Source: JAUUSJ01 sp964439395 | GTDB taxonomy: Bacteria > Bacillota > Clostridia > Lachnospirales > Lachnospiraceae | Direction: 5' to 3' | DNA length: 64,000 bases | NCBI GenBank assembly: GCA_964439395.1 | Contig: CAYTNV010000010.1 | Location: forward strand, 31,928 to 95,927 | Part shown: piece by piece, positions 47,291 through 56,525 of the stretch | Layout of the letters: every line of letters starts with the position of its first letter | How positions within the stretch are numbered: position 1 is the first letter of the stretch | Made by a program: the position numbers and the translations under genes | Notes under the pieces: model-generated | Told to the model about the DNA's origin: nothing | Databases searched by the model: none | The model's input: only the letters and a program-made list of their open reading frames with translations

Positions 47291-48985
47291 TTATGATAAT
47301 CCCCTAAAGAAATCTCTTAACTTCTCTAAAAAGGGTTTATTTTCCTGTTCTGTGGAAACTTCTTCTATGTTTGGATCAATTTTATTTTCTAAGTCTTCTA
47401 CTTTAGGGATATAAATTTCATTTGTAAGATATGTCTCTGCCAAATTATCTCCGATAATCTTAATCGTATACTTCGCAGTTACTCCCTCCTTTTGCGGTTT
47501 TATTGCGAATTTCCATGCAATATTTTTTTCTGCCCCTGAATCTATATTAGCAAAATGAATGCTATTCTCTCCATCTAAAATCTGCCCTCCGTCCTCAAAT
47601 TCCAATATGGCATCAATCATTTCAACAGGTTCAGAACCAATATTTTTTACAAAAATTTCTATTGTTGCATCTTTATATCCATTCTTTTCATCATTAAGAG
47701 ATACGTGAGTATCTGCTTTTAACTGAACAGATATAGAATCTCCATCTTTATTAGATACCGCAACCTTTCCAGCATCTTTTATATTTTGCGAATTTTCATC
47801 GATTACAATAACTGGTCTGGCAAGCAGAGAATAATAAGAGCTTATACCTTCTGTCTCTATCGCCCCTTTTTTCGTTACATATTGAACAGTGCATTCTTCT
47901 TCTAAACCATTTGCAATCCACCAAGCTCCCTCATTGGAAAACTTATCATTCAGTTCTCTTCCTCTCTCCATTGCATAATCTGTTCTCTCCAAAATTCTTC
48001 CGATAGAAGCAGATTCTTTGCTCGTAAATCCATATTTCTTTTTTAATACTCCTTCAAGATTCAAGAGAACTACTTTATCTCCTTTAGCGCCAGATAAATA
48101 CTGGCTAAATTTCATTTCTGCAAATTCTTGTGTACTTTTCATATCTTTTTGTTCAACTTTAGAAAATGCAGTATAAAAGAAACCTTCTCTGCCTTCCTCA
48201 TAACTTTGTTCTGCTATATTTTTCTTTTCTCCATAGGAATTTAGCCAAGAGCGAATTGTCGATTTTTCCCAGCTTACTGAATTATAGGCCACGCGTCTAT
48301 CTGTATAGTTTTCTAACTCCTCGTCGGTTAAATCTTGTACATCTACTGTATTCTCCTCGGATTTTTCCTTTGCTTCATAATAGGAACAATAGTCTAATCC
48401 TTTTTCCGCCATAGCTACAATATATCCCTCCGTATTTGCTATAATTTTCCACTTAATTGGCTCATATAAAAAATAAGAGGTACCATAAATGTTTTCTACT
48501 TTATGATATTTATTCCCATCAATGAATGCATCTCCGTTTTCATCATAATCCGCATCTATAATATCATTTGTCAATCTATCTCCTGTAATCTGTGTCTGTG
48601 GATAACTTCCAAAATAAATGCAAGAATATACTGTTGATTTCATATCCTCATCATAAACTGGATTTAAACTAGTTTCTTCTGATACTACCTCCGTATCTTC
48701 GGAATCTATCTGAGTTTCCTCTTGTAACTCTTCATCATCAGCATCCACCGATTGTTCTAATTTTGTCATAGTCTCTTCTGAATCTTCCCCATTTTCTTCT
48801 TCTGTATTTTCTAGTGATGTCTCTTCTGGCGTTTCTGATTCCGTATCGTCTGTTTCTACTGCTTTCACTGCTGTAATTCGTTGTTCTGTATAAAATAAAG
48901 AAAATTTTTCCATCTTTATAACACCAAAAGAAGCGACTAGTGTCAAAACAAAAAGAAGTATTTTTATCTTTGGGTTTCCCTTCAT
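47291..48985 (-). CDS. Secreted DUF6273-type protein
   Basis: A 564-residue protein. Residues 1-25 form a signal or anchor helix (IKILLFVLTLVASFGVI). Residues 40-110 are an acidic Glu/Thr/Ser linker. Residues about 115-395 match DUF6273: IYFGSYPQTQITGDRLTNDI, EPIKWKIIA, SWEKSTIRSWLN, FYTAFSKVEQ and RPVIVI. Residues 400-525 form a beta-rich domain of the CARDB/NEW-like adhesion type (NIGSEPVEMIDAILEFEDGG). The C-terminus is basic. Function unknown, probably surface-exposed. Confidence 0.78.
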   Translation of the reverse strand: MKGNPKIKILLFVLTLVASFGVIKMEKFSLFYTEQRITAVKAVETDDTESETPEETSLENTEEENGEDSEETMTKLEQSVDADDEELQEETQIDSEDTEVVSEETSLNPVYDEDMKSTVYSCIYFGSYPQTQITGDRLTNDIIDADYDENGDAFIDGNKYHKVENIYGTSYFLYEPIKWKIIANTEGYIVAMAEKGLDYCSYYEAKEKSEENTVDVQDLTDEELENYTDRRVAYNSVSWEKSTIRSWLNSYGEKKNIAEQSYEEGREGFFYTAFSKVEQKDMKSTQEFAEMKFSQYLSGAKGDKVVLLNLEGVLKKKYGFTSKESASIGRILERTDYAMERGRELNDKFSNEGAWWIANGLEEECTVQYVTKKGAIETEGISSYYSLLARPVIVIDENSQNIKDAGKVAVSNKDGDSISVQLKADTHVSLNDEKNGYKDATIEIFVKNIGSEPVEMIDAILEFEDGGQILDGENSIHFANIDSGAEKNIAWKFAIKPQKEGVTAKYTIKIIGDNLAETYLTNEIYIPKVEDLENKIDPNIEEVSTEQENKPFLEKLRDFFRGLS

Positions 48986-49185
48986 CTTCTTCCCTCCTAA
49001 ATACTATCTTCCTTTGAATTTTATCTCTACACTTGAGACCCTACCACATAACTTCTTACTAAGTTATATTATACTTTTTATATTGTACTTTATTTTTCCA
49101 CGATTCTCAACAAAAATATTATTTTTTCTAAATGGATTATGAAATTTCATATTTTCGGTAAATTACTTTCCTTTTCCTTATTCTA

Positions 49186-49214
49186 TTGACAATATCGCAT
49201 AAATCTGATATAAA
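49186..49214 (+). promoter_or_regulatory. Sigma-A-type promoter in the 490-base gap before the XRE gene
   Basis: TTGACA (49186-49191), 17-base spacer, TATAAA (49209-49214). The only other content of 48986-49474 is AT-rich DNA, a hairpin and a second promoter. Confidence 0.6.
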
Positions 49215-49254
49215 TTGATAAGACGATTTTATAAATTTATCGTAAATCCATATA

Positions 49255-49290
49255 TTATCTGATATTCAAATTTTTCTGAATATTAGATAA
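49255..49290 (+). other. 14-bp hairpin downstream of the promoter
   Basis: TTATCTGATATTCA (49255-49268) pairs with TGAATATTAGATAA (49277-49290), one G-T. Without a T-run it is no terminator; it may be an operator for the adjacent regulator or a leader structure. Confidence 0.45.
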
Positions 49291-49421
49291 ATATAACGTA
49301 AAATATATACAAGATAAATATCTTATTTATATAAAATTAATATGTCATTTTTCTTTCTTTATATTCTTACTAAAAATAGAAAAATATTGTGGGTTTATGC
49401 GCTAAAATACATTTTTTTATT

Positions 49422-49450
49422 TTGCATATTTACGAATTTTATGGTATTAT
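49422..49450 (+). promoter_or_regulatory. Proximal promoter of the XRE gene
   Basis: TTGCAT (49422-49427), 17-base spacer, TATTAT (49445-49450); ATG follows 25 bases later. Confidence 0.5.
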
Positions 49451-49474
49451 AACGTTATCTAAGGAGGAATTGTT

Positions 49475-49702
49475 ATGAACGAACTAGATGTCTATAAAAA
49501 GAGAATTAAATTACTGCGTGTAGAACAAAGTAAAACCCAATCTGAAATTGCTGCTTATCTTGGCACCTCACAAACTATGTATGCTAGATATGAACGTGGT
49601 GCAAACGAACTTCCAATTCGTCATCTCATCGCACTCAGCAAATATTATAATACATCGACAGATTATATTTTAGGACTTTCTGAACAAAAGCAATCTCTAT
49701 AA
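49475..49702 (+). CDS. XRE family transcriptional regulator
   Basis: A 75-residue protein that is almost only an HTH_3 domain: RIKLLRVEQSKTQSEIAAYL, TSQTMYARYERGANELPIRH, LIALSKYYNTSTDYILGL. AAGGAGG precedes the ATG. It stands alone with its own terminator, surrounded by genes on the opposite strand. Target unknown; the upstream hairpin could be its operator. Confidence 0.88.
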   Translation: MNELDVYKKRIKLLRVEQSKTQSEIAAYLGTSQTMYARYERGANELPIRHLIALSKYYNTSTDYILGLSEQKQSL

Positions 49703-49724
49703 TTTTGTTCAGCCAAAAACTTTG

Positions 49725-49752
49725 GCTCAAAAGCTCGCTTTTGAGCTTTTTT
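49725..49752 (+). terminator. Terminator of the XRE gene
   Basis: GCTCAAAAGC-TC-GCTTTTGAGC followed by T6. An overlapping hairpin AGCCAAA/TTTGGCT (49711-49727) lies just before. Confidence 0.9.
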
Positions 49753-49813
49753 ACTTTTAACTAAAAATATCCTATATATCATGTCAAACTACCCTTCTAT
49801 CCATCCTCTATTT

Positions 49814-49853
49814 ATCCCTGCGCCATCTTTCATTCTAAAATTGACGCAGGGAT
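49814..49853 (-). terminator. Probable asnB terminator
   Basis: ATCCCTGCG (49814-49822) and CGCAGGGAT (49845-49853) form a 9-bp stem about 40 bases after the asnB stop; the T-tract is weak. Confidence 0.6.
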
Positions 49854-49890
49854 TCTTATTCCAATAATTCCCAATAGGAATATTAATAAA

Positions 49891-51744
49891 TTATATTTCT
49901 ATCTTTATTTGATATGCTGTAAGCCAATAATTTATTTGAATCATAAAAGCCAATAGCTGTGGTCCTGCCATTAATTGACCATACCAAGGTTTTCCATAAT
50001 CAGATGGACTTTCTATAAACTGTCTCACCTTTTTCTCATCGAGAAATTGTCGAATTGGTGATTCTGTATTTTCGAGTATTTCTGTCAGACGCTGTCCAAG
50101 CATTTTTTCATATTCTGGATGATATGTTTTTGGATATGGACTCTTTTTTCGATAAAGTACTTCCATCGGCAAATATGATTTTCCAGCATCTCTTAATAAT
50201 CCTTTTACGATTTGATTTTTGCATTTCATCTCCCAAGGTACATTAAATACATATTCTAATATTCTATAATCTGCAATCGGAACTCTAGCCTCTAGTCCTG
50301 TATGCATACTAGTTCTATCCATACGATCTAATAATGTTGTCATAAACCATTTTATATTTAAATATGATATTTCTCTTCTCCTCGCTTCTTGTCTCGATTC
50401 CCCATATAAAGTAGGAGTCTCCTTTACTGTTTTTTCATATGCCATATGTGAATATTCTTCTAATGGCAGTTTTTTAATCCACTCATCCTTCAATAATATT
50501 TTTCTCATTTCCATTGTCTTCGACCACGGAAAAGCATCACACTCAAAATCCTCTTTCCTATGGAACCAAGGATATCCACCGAATATCTCATCCGCACATT
50601 CTCCTGTTAATGTCACTTTATTATATGGCTCTACTTTTGTGCAAAAATATAATAAAGAAGATTCCACATCTGCCATGCAAGGCAAATCTCTCGCATCTAC
50701 CGCTTTATACAAAAATTGTTCTAACTTTTCATTATCACATTCCAAATATACATGATTTGTTTTAGAATACTTCACCATCTCATCTACCCAATACTTATCT
50801 TGAGTTGGCTGAAAGCGACTCGCCTTAAAATAGGTATCGTTACCCTCAAAATCAAAAGAAAATGTGCGAAGTTCTTTTCCCTGTTTTTGTAATTCCTTCG
50901 CACAGATTGCCGTGACAAGAGAACTATCTACTCCACCAGATAAAAATGTAGAGATGGGAATATCCGACAACATTTGACCTTTTACAGAATCTTCTAAAAG
51001 CCACGCCGTCTTTTTTACTGTTTCTTCATAGGAATCCTCATGATGCCTACTCTCCAACTTCCAGTAAGCGATATCTCTCATATTTTCTTCTTTTATTTCT
51101 AAAAAATGTCCTGGAAGTACCTCATTTATTCCCTGAAATACTCCCTTTCCATAGCTCTTCGCAGGTCCAAGTGCGAGTACTTCGCAAAGTCCCTCTTCAT
51201 CTAAAACAGGATGGCATTTTGGATGCACAAAAATACCTTTCATCTCAGAAGAGAAGATAATTTCACTTCCTTTTTTTGTGTAAAATAATGGTTTCACTCC
51301 AACATGATCTCTTGCTAAATAAAGTGTTTTCTTATATTCATCCCATATTGCAAAGGCAAAAATCCCATTTAACTCTTTTACAAAATCAATTCCGTATTTC
51401 ATATATCCCGCTAAAATAACCTCCGTATCGCTTGTCGTGTAAAACTCTACTCCCTCTCTCTGCATTTTCCTTTTCAAATAATGCATATTATAAATTTCTC
51501 CGTTATAGGAAATCGCACATTCTCTTCCCTCTTCCACTCGCACCATCGGTTGTTGTCCGCTTATTAAATCAATAATTGATAGACGAACATGGGCCAATCC
51601 ACAATTACATTTTATATAAATTCCCTCTCCATCTGGTCCTCGATGTTTTTGTACTCGATTCATATCTTCTAAAATGCAATTCCACTTTTCTCTCTCCGCC
51701 TCGTAATTATTTTTGTAATTAAAAAAGCCTGCAATTCCACACAT
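49891..51744 (-). CDS. asnB: Asparagine synthase (glutamine-hydrolysing)
   Basis: A 617-residue enzyme that makes asparagine from aspartate, ATP and glutamine. Cys2 (MCGIAG) is the glutaminase nucleophile; HRGPDGEG, SYNGEIYN and SDTEVIL follow. The synthetase part has the PP-loop SGGVDSS, LTGECADEIFGGYPW, and LLDRMDRTSMHTGLEARVP. Length matches AsnB. It stands alone, between two gene-free stretches. Confidence 0.95.
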   Translation of the reverse strand: MCGIAGFFNYKNNYEAEREKWNCILEDMNRVQKHRGPDGEGIYIKCNCGLAHVRLSIIDLISGQQPMVRVEEGRECAISYNGEIYNMHYLKRKMQREGVEFYTTSDTEVILAGYMKYGIDFVKELNGIFAFAIWDEYKKTLYLARDHVGVKPLFYTKKGSEIIFSSEMKGIFVHPKCHPVLDEEGLCEVLALGPAKSYGKGVFQGINEVLPGHFLEIKEENMRDIAYWKLESRHHEDSYEETVKKTAWLLEDSVKGQMLSDIPISTFLSGGVDSSLVTAICAKELQKQGKELRTFSFDFEGNDTYFKASRFQPTQDKYWVDEMVKYSKTNHVYLECDNEKLEQFLYKAVDARDLPCMADVESSLLYFCTKVEPYNKVTLTGECADEIFGGYPWFHRKEDFECDAFPWSKTMEMRKILLKDEWIKKLPLEEYSHMAYEKTVKETPTLYGESRQEARRREISYLNIKWFMTTLLDRMDRTSMHTGLEARVPIADYRILEYVFNVPWEMKCKNQIVKGLLRDAGKSYLPMEVLYRKKSPYPKTYHPEYEKMLGQRLTEILENTESPIRQFLDEKKVRQFIESPSDYGKPWYGQLMAGPQLLAFMIQINYWLTAYQIKIEI

Positions 51745-52005
51745 TTTTTCCCCTCCATTTTCTATTCTCTAATATAACTCTTTCCAATTTCCACTCCTGA
51801 TATTTACATTTTTATTTTAAAATAAAAAAATTCATAAAATATTTTCATTTTAAAACTACAGTATGCATTACATATAAAATACATCTACTTTAAAATATCT
51901 AAATAAGGAAATGTCTAAATCAATATTTCTTATCAAATACTATACTATTGATAATCACATAAATCCCTCTTCTTAATATCCTAAATATCAATCTATATAT
52001 ATTAA
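51745..52005. other. Gene-free AT-rich stretch
   Basis: About 260 bases between asnB and dpaB with only A/T-rich DNA. I see no reading frame with a ribosome site, no hairpin with a T-run and no repeat. The asnB promoter must lie here, but no consensus pair stands out. Confidence 0.5.
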
Positions 52006-52602
52006 TTAGTTTGAGATAGAAAATGGACTCTGCACAACAGGCTGATATTGTTTGCCTTCTCTCGCTGCCATAATTGTCGGAATTAAAAGCTCCATATGAG
52101 CTACCATGGAATTTGGCTTTTTCACTGGGTCATCTTGCCCAAATGGGATGAAATATACATACTTTGCCTGAAGAAGTGCTCCTATATTTTTTAGATTCAT
52201 TCCGAGTGCATCATTTGTCGAGAGGGCGATGACAACAGGTTTTTCGTTTCTAAGCTGCGCCTTTGCCGCCATTAATACAGGGGTATCTGTAATTCCGTTT
52301 GCAAGCTTTGCCAATGTATTTCCTGTACATGGAAGCAAAACTAGCACATCGAGCAAACTTTTCGGTCCGATTGGCTCTGCTCCCTCGACTGTCAAAATCG
52401 GCTCTTTTCCTGTTATCTCTTTCGCTTTTTTCAAAAATTCTTCTGAGTTTCCAAAACGGTTTTTCGTATGAGCAGATGCTACTGAAAAAATAGTATATAA
52501 ATCTGCTTCCTCTTCTCTTAATCGTTCTAACTGAGCAAATACTTTTTTATAAGTACAAAACGAGCCTGTAAAGGCAACACCAATTTTTATATTCTTTAAC
52601 AT
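52006..52602 (-). CDS. dpaB: Dipicolinate synthase subunit B
   Basis: A 198-residue flavoprotein-fold protein (SpoVFB): KIGVAFTGSFCTYKKVFAQL at the start, KAKEITGKEPILTVEGAEPI, VLLPCTGNTLAKLANGITDT, and VVIALSTNDALG. With subunit A it oxidises the lysine-pathway product dihydrodipicolinate to dipicolinic acid, the major solute of the spore core, in the mother cell. The dpaA gene lies just upstream on the same strand. Confidence 0.93.
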   Translation of the reverse strand: MLKNIKIGVAFTGSFCTYKKVFAQLERLREEEADLYTIFSVASAHTKNRFGNSEEFLKKAKEITGKEPILTVEGAEPIGPKSLLDVLVLLPCTGNTLAKLANGITDTPVLMAAKAQLRNEKPVVIALSTNDALGMNLKNIGALLQAKYVYFIPFGQDDPVKKPNSMVAHMELLIPTIMAAREGKQYQPVVQSPFSISN

Positions 52603-52709
52603 AGCTATACTCCCTCTTTTTACTATAATTTATGACATAAGTTTTCCTTTCTCTCTACAATAGATTGACAGCAGAGTTGCCTACTAATTAACTGATACCA
52701 AAGCAAAAA

Positions 52710-53507
52710 TTATCTTATTTGCTCTCTAATATATTGCGCAAAAATCATCGCTGCTGCCTTTGGCGCATATTTTTCTGGAATTTTTGGATAAACCTGATAA
52801 TCTATTCCACATTCTGCCGCCCATATTTTTTCTTCTACACGGGTGGACACAATATCAAAAACAAGCATATCTTTATCACATACTAAGAAACATTCCTTTC
52901 TAATAACAGGGACTGGAATCGTGTGAAAAAGTAGCTGCTGCTCTTTCATATGAAATATAAGCTTCTCAAAAGATATAACCGAAAATCCTGTTTCTCTCGC
53001 CTGACAAATTTCCTCTTCCTTGATCGTACAGATTGTTACTCTCGCATCCAACGCCTGAAGTCTTCTTGCAATCGCTTTTCCACATTTTCCATAGCCCATT
53101 ATAAGACAATTACTCTCATAAATGGCACCTTTATATTTCATCATCGCCTCTGCGATAATTCCCTCCGCCGCAATCTGTGCATTCTGAACTGCAATTTTTT
53201 CCTCCTGCAAAAAATCAAATACTCTTACTTTTTTTCTTTCTAGCTCCTGTTTCACGGAATTTGGAATTTTGCTTGAGAAAATCATCTGTCCTCTTTTTCC
53301 TTTACAAATAAGCTTGCGTATTCTATCCTCTGATAAAGCAAATGGTGTAGGAAGGACAATAATTTGACATTTTGATAGAAGCTCCTCAAAGGAATTTCTT
53401 TTCTGATTATCACATAAAAATACAGAATATCCCCATTTTTGAAAAATTTGACCAATATATTGCTGTCTCTTATCTCCCAATAAAACTCCTATATAATTTC
53501 CCTCCAT
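52710..53507 (-). CDS. dpaA: Dipicolinate synthase subunit A
   Basis: About 265 residues (SpoVFA). The C-terminal half holds a Rossmann nucleotide site (CLIMGYGKCGKAIARRLQAL), with AQIAAEGIIAEAMMKY before it and MLVFDIVSTR after it, as in dipicolinate synthase A. The N-terminal half is more divergent. ATG 53507 has GGGAGGAG upstream; an ATG five codons earlier lies within that site. 107 bases separate it from dpaB. Mother-cell sigma-K control is expected from the family; I did not find the promoter. Confidence 0.9.
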   Translation of the reverse strand: MEGNYIGVLLGDKRQQYIGQIFQKWGYSVFLCDNQKRNSFEELLSKCQIIVLPTPFALSEDRIRKLICKGKRGQMIFSSKIPNSVKQELERKKVRVFDFLQEEKIAVQNAQIAAEGIIAEAMMKYKGAIYESNCLIMGYGKCGKAIARRLQALDARVTICTIKEEEICQARETGFSVISFEKLIFHMKEQQLLFHTIPVPVIRKECFLVCDKDMLVFDIVSTRVEEKIWAAECGIDYQVYPKIPEKYAPKAAAMIFAQYIREQIR

Positions 53508-53607
53508 CTGCTCTCCTCCCATTTTTTTGTTCTCTGATAATATATGCAGGTTGTTTAAAAGCCGTGTCTTTTCTGATAATTTATAATATACCTGTCAATC
53601 TATATGC

Positions 53608-53636
53608 TTGTTTTTTAAAAATGAATGCGCTATAAT
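53608..53636 (+). promoter_or_regulatory. Probable nudC promoter
   Basis: TTGTTT (53608-53613), 17-base spacer, TATAAT (53631-53636), giving a leader of about 110 bases. Confidence 0.6.
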
Positions 53637-53680
53637 CAGCGTAAGTTTTAACAAAGGATAGAAAATATATTTAAGAGCAA

Positions 53681-53725
53681 GGCTAATTTATCTCCTCTTC
53701 TAAAAGCATAGGAGTTTTTTTAGCC
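53681..53725 (+). other. Terminator-like hairpin in the nudC leader
   Basis: GGCTAA (53681-53686) pairs with TTAGCC (53720-53725), with CTCCT/AGGAG inside and a T7 run at 53715. It could act as an attenuator; no alternative pairing was worked out. Confidence 0.4.
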
Positions 53726-53754
53726 AAAAACTTATAAGAAAGAAGGATACTATT

Positions 53755-54645
53755 ATGATTCAAGATATCTCACCTCATGTTTTACATAACGAATTTCAAA
53801 TCAAAAAAATTCAACCAGACGATTTTTTGCTCCTATTTAACAGAAAAAATCATATTCTCTTAAAGGAGGAAAAAAATACTCTCTCTTTTTTAAGATTTAA
53901 AGATTTTCCAGAAGAATTCTCTTCTTTCTTTATAGAGGAACCAGAATTTTTATTTTCCATTGATGATAAAAATTTTTTTATGACAGATTATATAAAGGAT
54001 ATGCAAAATAGCATTTCTCTCCATGATTTTTCCATCCAAGTTCACCCTATCTCTATCTTTCGAACCTTCCAACCTGGCTATTATGGATTTGCAGGAATTA
54101 CCGCCCATCATATTTATCGTTTTCGAAAATCAAGAGCTTTTTGTGGATTTTGCGGCACTCGCATGAAAAAGAGGGAAACAGAGCGGGCTATGATTTGTCC
54201 AAATTGCAAAAATATAGAATACCCCAAAATATGTCCCGCTGTCACAGTCGCTATTATAAACGAGAATAAGCTTCTCATGGCACAAAATATTATCTCGAAA
54301 CGCTATGCACTTATCGCAGGGTACGTAGAAATTGGTGAGAGCTTTGAGGACACAGTAAAGCGCGAGGTAATGGAAGAAGTTGGACTAAAAATAAAAAATA
54401 TTCGCTACTATAAGAGTCAGCCTTGGGCATTTAGTGAGACAGCCATGGTCGGTTTCTTTGCGGAGTTAGACGGGGATGAACAGTTTTCCCTTGACACAAC
54501 AGAGCTCTCCAATGCAAAATGGGTTACAAGAGATGAGATTCCAGATTATCCGACAACTAGCTTAACCTTTGAGATGGTTTCTCTCTTCAAAAAGGGAGAA
54601 GTACCTCCTTATCTCTCAGATCACAAAAATCTTGATTTTAACTAA
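53755..54645 (+). CDS. nudC: NAD(+) diphosphatase (NudC)
   Basis: A 296-residue Nudix enzyme. The zinc ribbon has Cys130, Cys133, Cys148 and Cys151. The Nudix box runs from Gly189 (GYVEIGESFEDTVKREVMEE) to about residue 211. SQPWAFS (221-227) is the NudC-specific motif that sets NADH/NAD specificity. NudC hydrolyses NAD(H) to NMN(H) and AMP and removes NAD caps from RNA. AGAAAGAAGG precedes the ATG. Confidence 0.93.
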   Translation: MIQDISPHVLHNEFQIKKIQPDDFLLLFNRKNHILLKEEKNTLSFLRFKDFPEEFSSFFIEEPEFLFSIDDKNFFMTDYIKDMQNSISLHDFSIQVHPISIFRTFQPGYYGFAGITAHHIYRFRKSRAFCGFCGTRMKKRETERAMICPNCKNIEYPKICPAVTVAIINENKLLMAQNIISKRYALIAGYVEIGESFEDTVKREVMEEVGLKIKNIRYYKSQPWAFSETAMVGFFAELDGDEQFSLDTTELSNAKWVTRDEIPDYPTTSLTFEMVSLFKKGEVPPYLSDHKNLDFN

Positions 54646-54687
54646 AGAAAGTATCAACATCTATAATAATTTTAGGAGGAATGAATT

Positions 54688-54960
54688 ATGTTCCGTATGT
54701 GGGGAAAAATATTTAAAAAAAATAGACTTATAAAAGATACTGTCATTGAAATATCGGATTGCTCTATAAACCGAACAAAAAAGGTTTTCTCTTCTGTTGA
54801 CCAAATCTGCTATGAATTTGACCTTCAATCACCGATTTGGCTCGATTCCACAAAAAAAGATTTTATTTTATATGATAAGGCTCGCTTTTATCAAGATAGC
54901 TTTATTGAGAGCATTGATTTTGACTATTTAGAAATTCAGGTAATAGAGGAAGAATACTAA
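54688..54960 (+). CDS. Small hypothetical protein
   Basis: A 90-residue protein, MFRMWGKIFKKNRLIKDTVI..., acidic at the end (DYLEIQVIEEEY); probably cytoplasmic. AGGAGG precedes the ATG. It follows nudC by 42 bases and may be co-transcribed. No family recognised. Confidence 0.6.
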   Translation: MFRMWGKIFKKNRLIKDTVIEISDCSINRTKKVFSSVDQICYEFDLQSPIWLDSTKKDFILYDKARFYQDSFIESIDFDYLEIQVIEEEY

Positions 54961-55041
54961 TCCATTAATAGGTATACTTATACTCACTAAACATACCTCA
55001 TTTTATACTATACAAGTTAAAACAACTTTATTGTTTCATAA

Positions 55042-55233
55042 GGTATAAAAGTTATTTCTTTTATTATAGAAATTGTGCCTCCAAGCAGTAGAAAAATGAA
55101 TTATAGTATAAAATATGTACTTTACTTGGAGGGTATTGTGAGGGAATACTGGATTATTGATCCTAAAATGAAAAGAACAATAGTTTATCATTATGAAATA
55201 CCTGCTATTTTTTCTTTTTCTGATTCTATTTAA
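55042..55233 (+). pseudogene. Uma2-like nuclease remnant
   Basis: An open stretch of about 63 codons, bounded by stops, reads IIEIVPPSSRKMNYSIKYVL, then GIVREYWIIDPKMKRTIVYH and FSFSDSI. This is the C-terminal half of a Uma2 family (PF05685) protein with the VREYWIIDP core; the N-terminal half is missing and there is no ribosome site. The rest of the 390-base gap 54961-55350 holds no other gene. Confidence 0.65.
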
Positions 55234-55304
55234 GTTGGGAGCTTTCTAATATTTATAAATTATAGTAGGTAATTCTTTAAAATAATTATATCAAAAGCAA
55301 AAAA

Positions 55305-55339
55305 CAGACCATTATACACAAAATAAATATAATGGTCTG
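55305..55339 (-). terminator. Terminator of the pdaA-like gene
   Basis: CAGACCATTATA pairs with TATAATGGTCTG; T-run on the minus strand. Ends 12 bases after the stop codon. Confidence 0.9.
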
Positions 55340-55350
55340 CTTTCTCCTTT

Positions 55351-56406
55351 TTATTTTTTCTTTTTCTCCCCCAAATCTAAAGTCGAGCCAAACTTATATC
55401 CCTCACTCTCTAAAAATGTGAGAACTTGATCTAGAGCTTCAGTGTTGGAGCTTGATACATTGTGAATAAGAGGAATGGCTCCATTATGATGATTATTTTT
55501 ATAATATTCTATTACATAATCCGCCCCTGGCTGATTATTCACATCATAATCTAAATATGCCATACTCCAAAAAATCGTCTTATATCCCATATCTTTTGTA
55601 ACTCGCATTGTTCTCTCGCTGTACTCTCCCATCGGTGGACGCATTACCTTATCCATCTCGTAGCCTGTCGCTTCCTTCATATACTCTGCACATTCCAGTA
55701 ATTCAAGTTTATTATCTCTGGCAGATTTTTCTGGCATACTTGGATGATGCACTGTATGATTACCTACAATATGCCCCTCTTTTTTCATTCTCTTGACTAA
55801 ATCAGGCTCATCTTTAATAAACGGTTTCGTGACAAAAAATGTCGCAATCGCCTTATGCTTTTTTAAAATATCTAATATTTTAGGCGTATACCCGTTCTCA
55901 TACCCACAGTCAAATGTAAGATATATTATTTTCTCCTTATCCGTATCCTTGACAGCTTCATCAATATAAAAAGCATCGTAAAGCTCAAGATTTACCTCCT
56001 TTTGGGCTTCTGGCTGTTTATGCTCCTTGTTTCGCTTAAACCACCAGGAATATTTCGTATTCGGATATCCATTATAATCTCGACTCGAAGCAATATCTTC
56101 TTTATTTTGACCTGCATCCTTATTCGAGGAATTAGATGTACTCGAATTATCTGCAGTACTCTCCTTAAGCTCTTTTGATGTAGTTTGCTCTGCCTTATTT
56201 GTACTGGTATCACCTGAAGAGACAGCACTTTGCTGTGAGTTATTTATATTTCCAATTACGGCTTCACTTTTCTCCTGTTCCTCAATTTTCTGTGCCATTT
56301 TGTAAATAACTCCATTTTCTCCTGTCAGATTTTTACATCCGCAGGCTACAATAGCAAATACAAACCATATTACTGATATTGCAATAATATACTTCTCTAT
56401 CCTCAA
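55351..56406 (-). CDS. PdaA-like polysaccharide deacetylase (spore cortex)
   Basis: A 351-residue protein with an N-terminal membrane anchor (YIIAISVIWFVFAIVACGC; the Cys pair could also be a lipobox), a Ser/Asn/Lys-rich linker to about 115 and a NodB-type deacetylase domain. SWWFKRNKEHKQP before the domain is typical of delta-lactam-forming PdaA. TFDCGYENGYTP carries the catalytic aspartate, HTVHHPS the metal histidines, and RPPMGEYS and PLIHNV the remaining motifs. PdaA removes the N-acetyl group from muramic acid during cortex synthesis. The linker is longer than in Bacillus PdaA. Confidence 0.85.
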   Translation of the reverse strand: MRIEKYIIAISVIWFVFAIVACGCKNLTGENGVIYKMAQKIEEQEKSEAVIGNINNSQQSAVSSGDTSTNKAEQTTSKELKESTADNSSTSNSSNKDAGQNKEDIASSRDYNGYPNTKYSWWFKRNKEHKQPEAQKEVNLELYDAFYIDEAVKDTDKEKIIYLTFDCGYENGYTPKILDILKKHKAIATFFVTKPFIKDEPDLVKRMKKEGHIVGNHTVHHPSMPEKSARDNKLELLECAEYMKEATGYEMDKVMRPPMGEYSERTMRVTKDMGYKTIFWSMAYLDYDVNNQPGADYVIEYYKNNHHNGAIPLIHNVSSSNTEALDQVLTFLESEGYKFGSTLDLGEKKKK

Positions 56407-56525
56407 TCAGATTCCTCCACGGTCTCTTATCTTACTTCATCCTATGAATTTTCCAGCTCTTTTAATACTCTTTCTGTTATTTTCATCTATACTCTCCGAG
56501 CATATCATGTCCTGATGGAATATTC

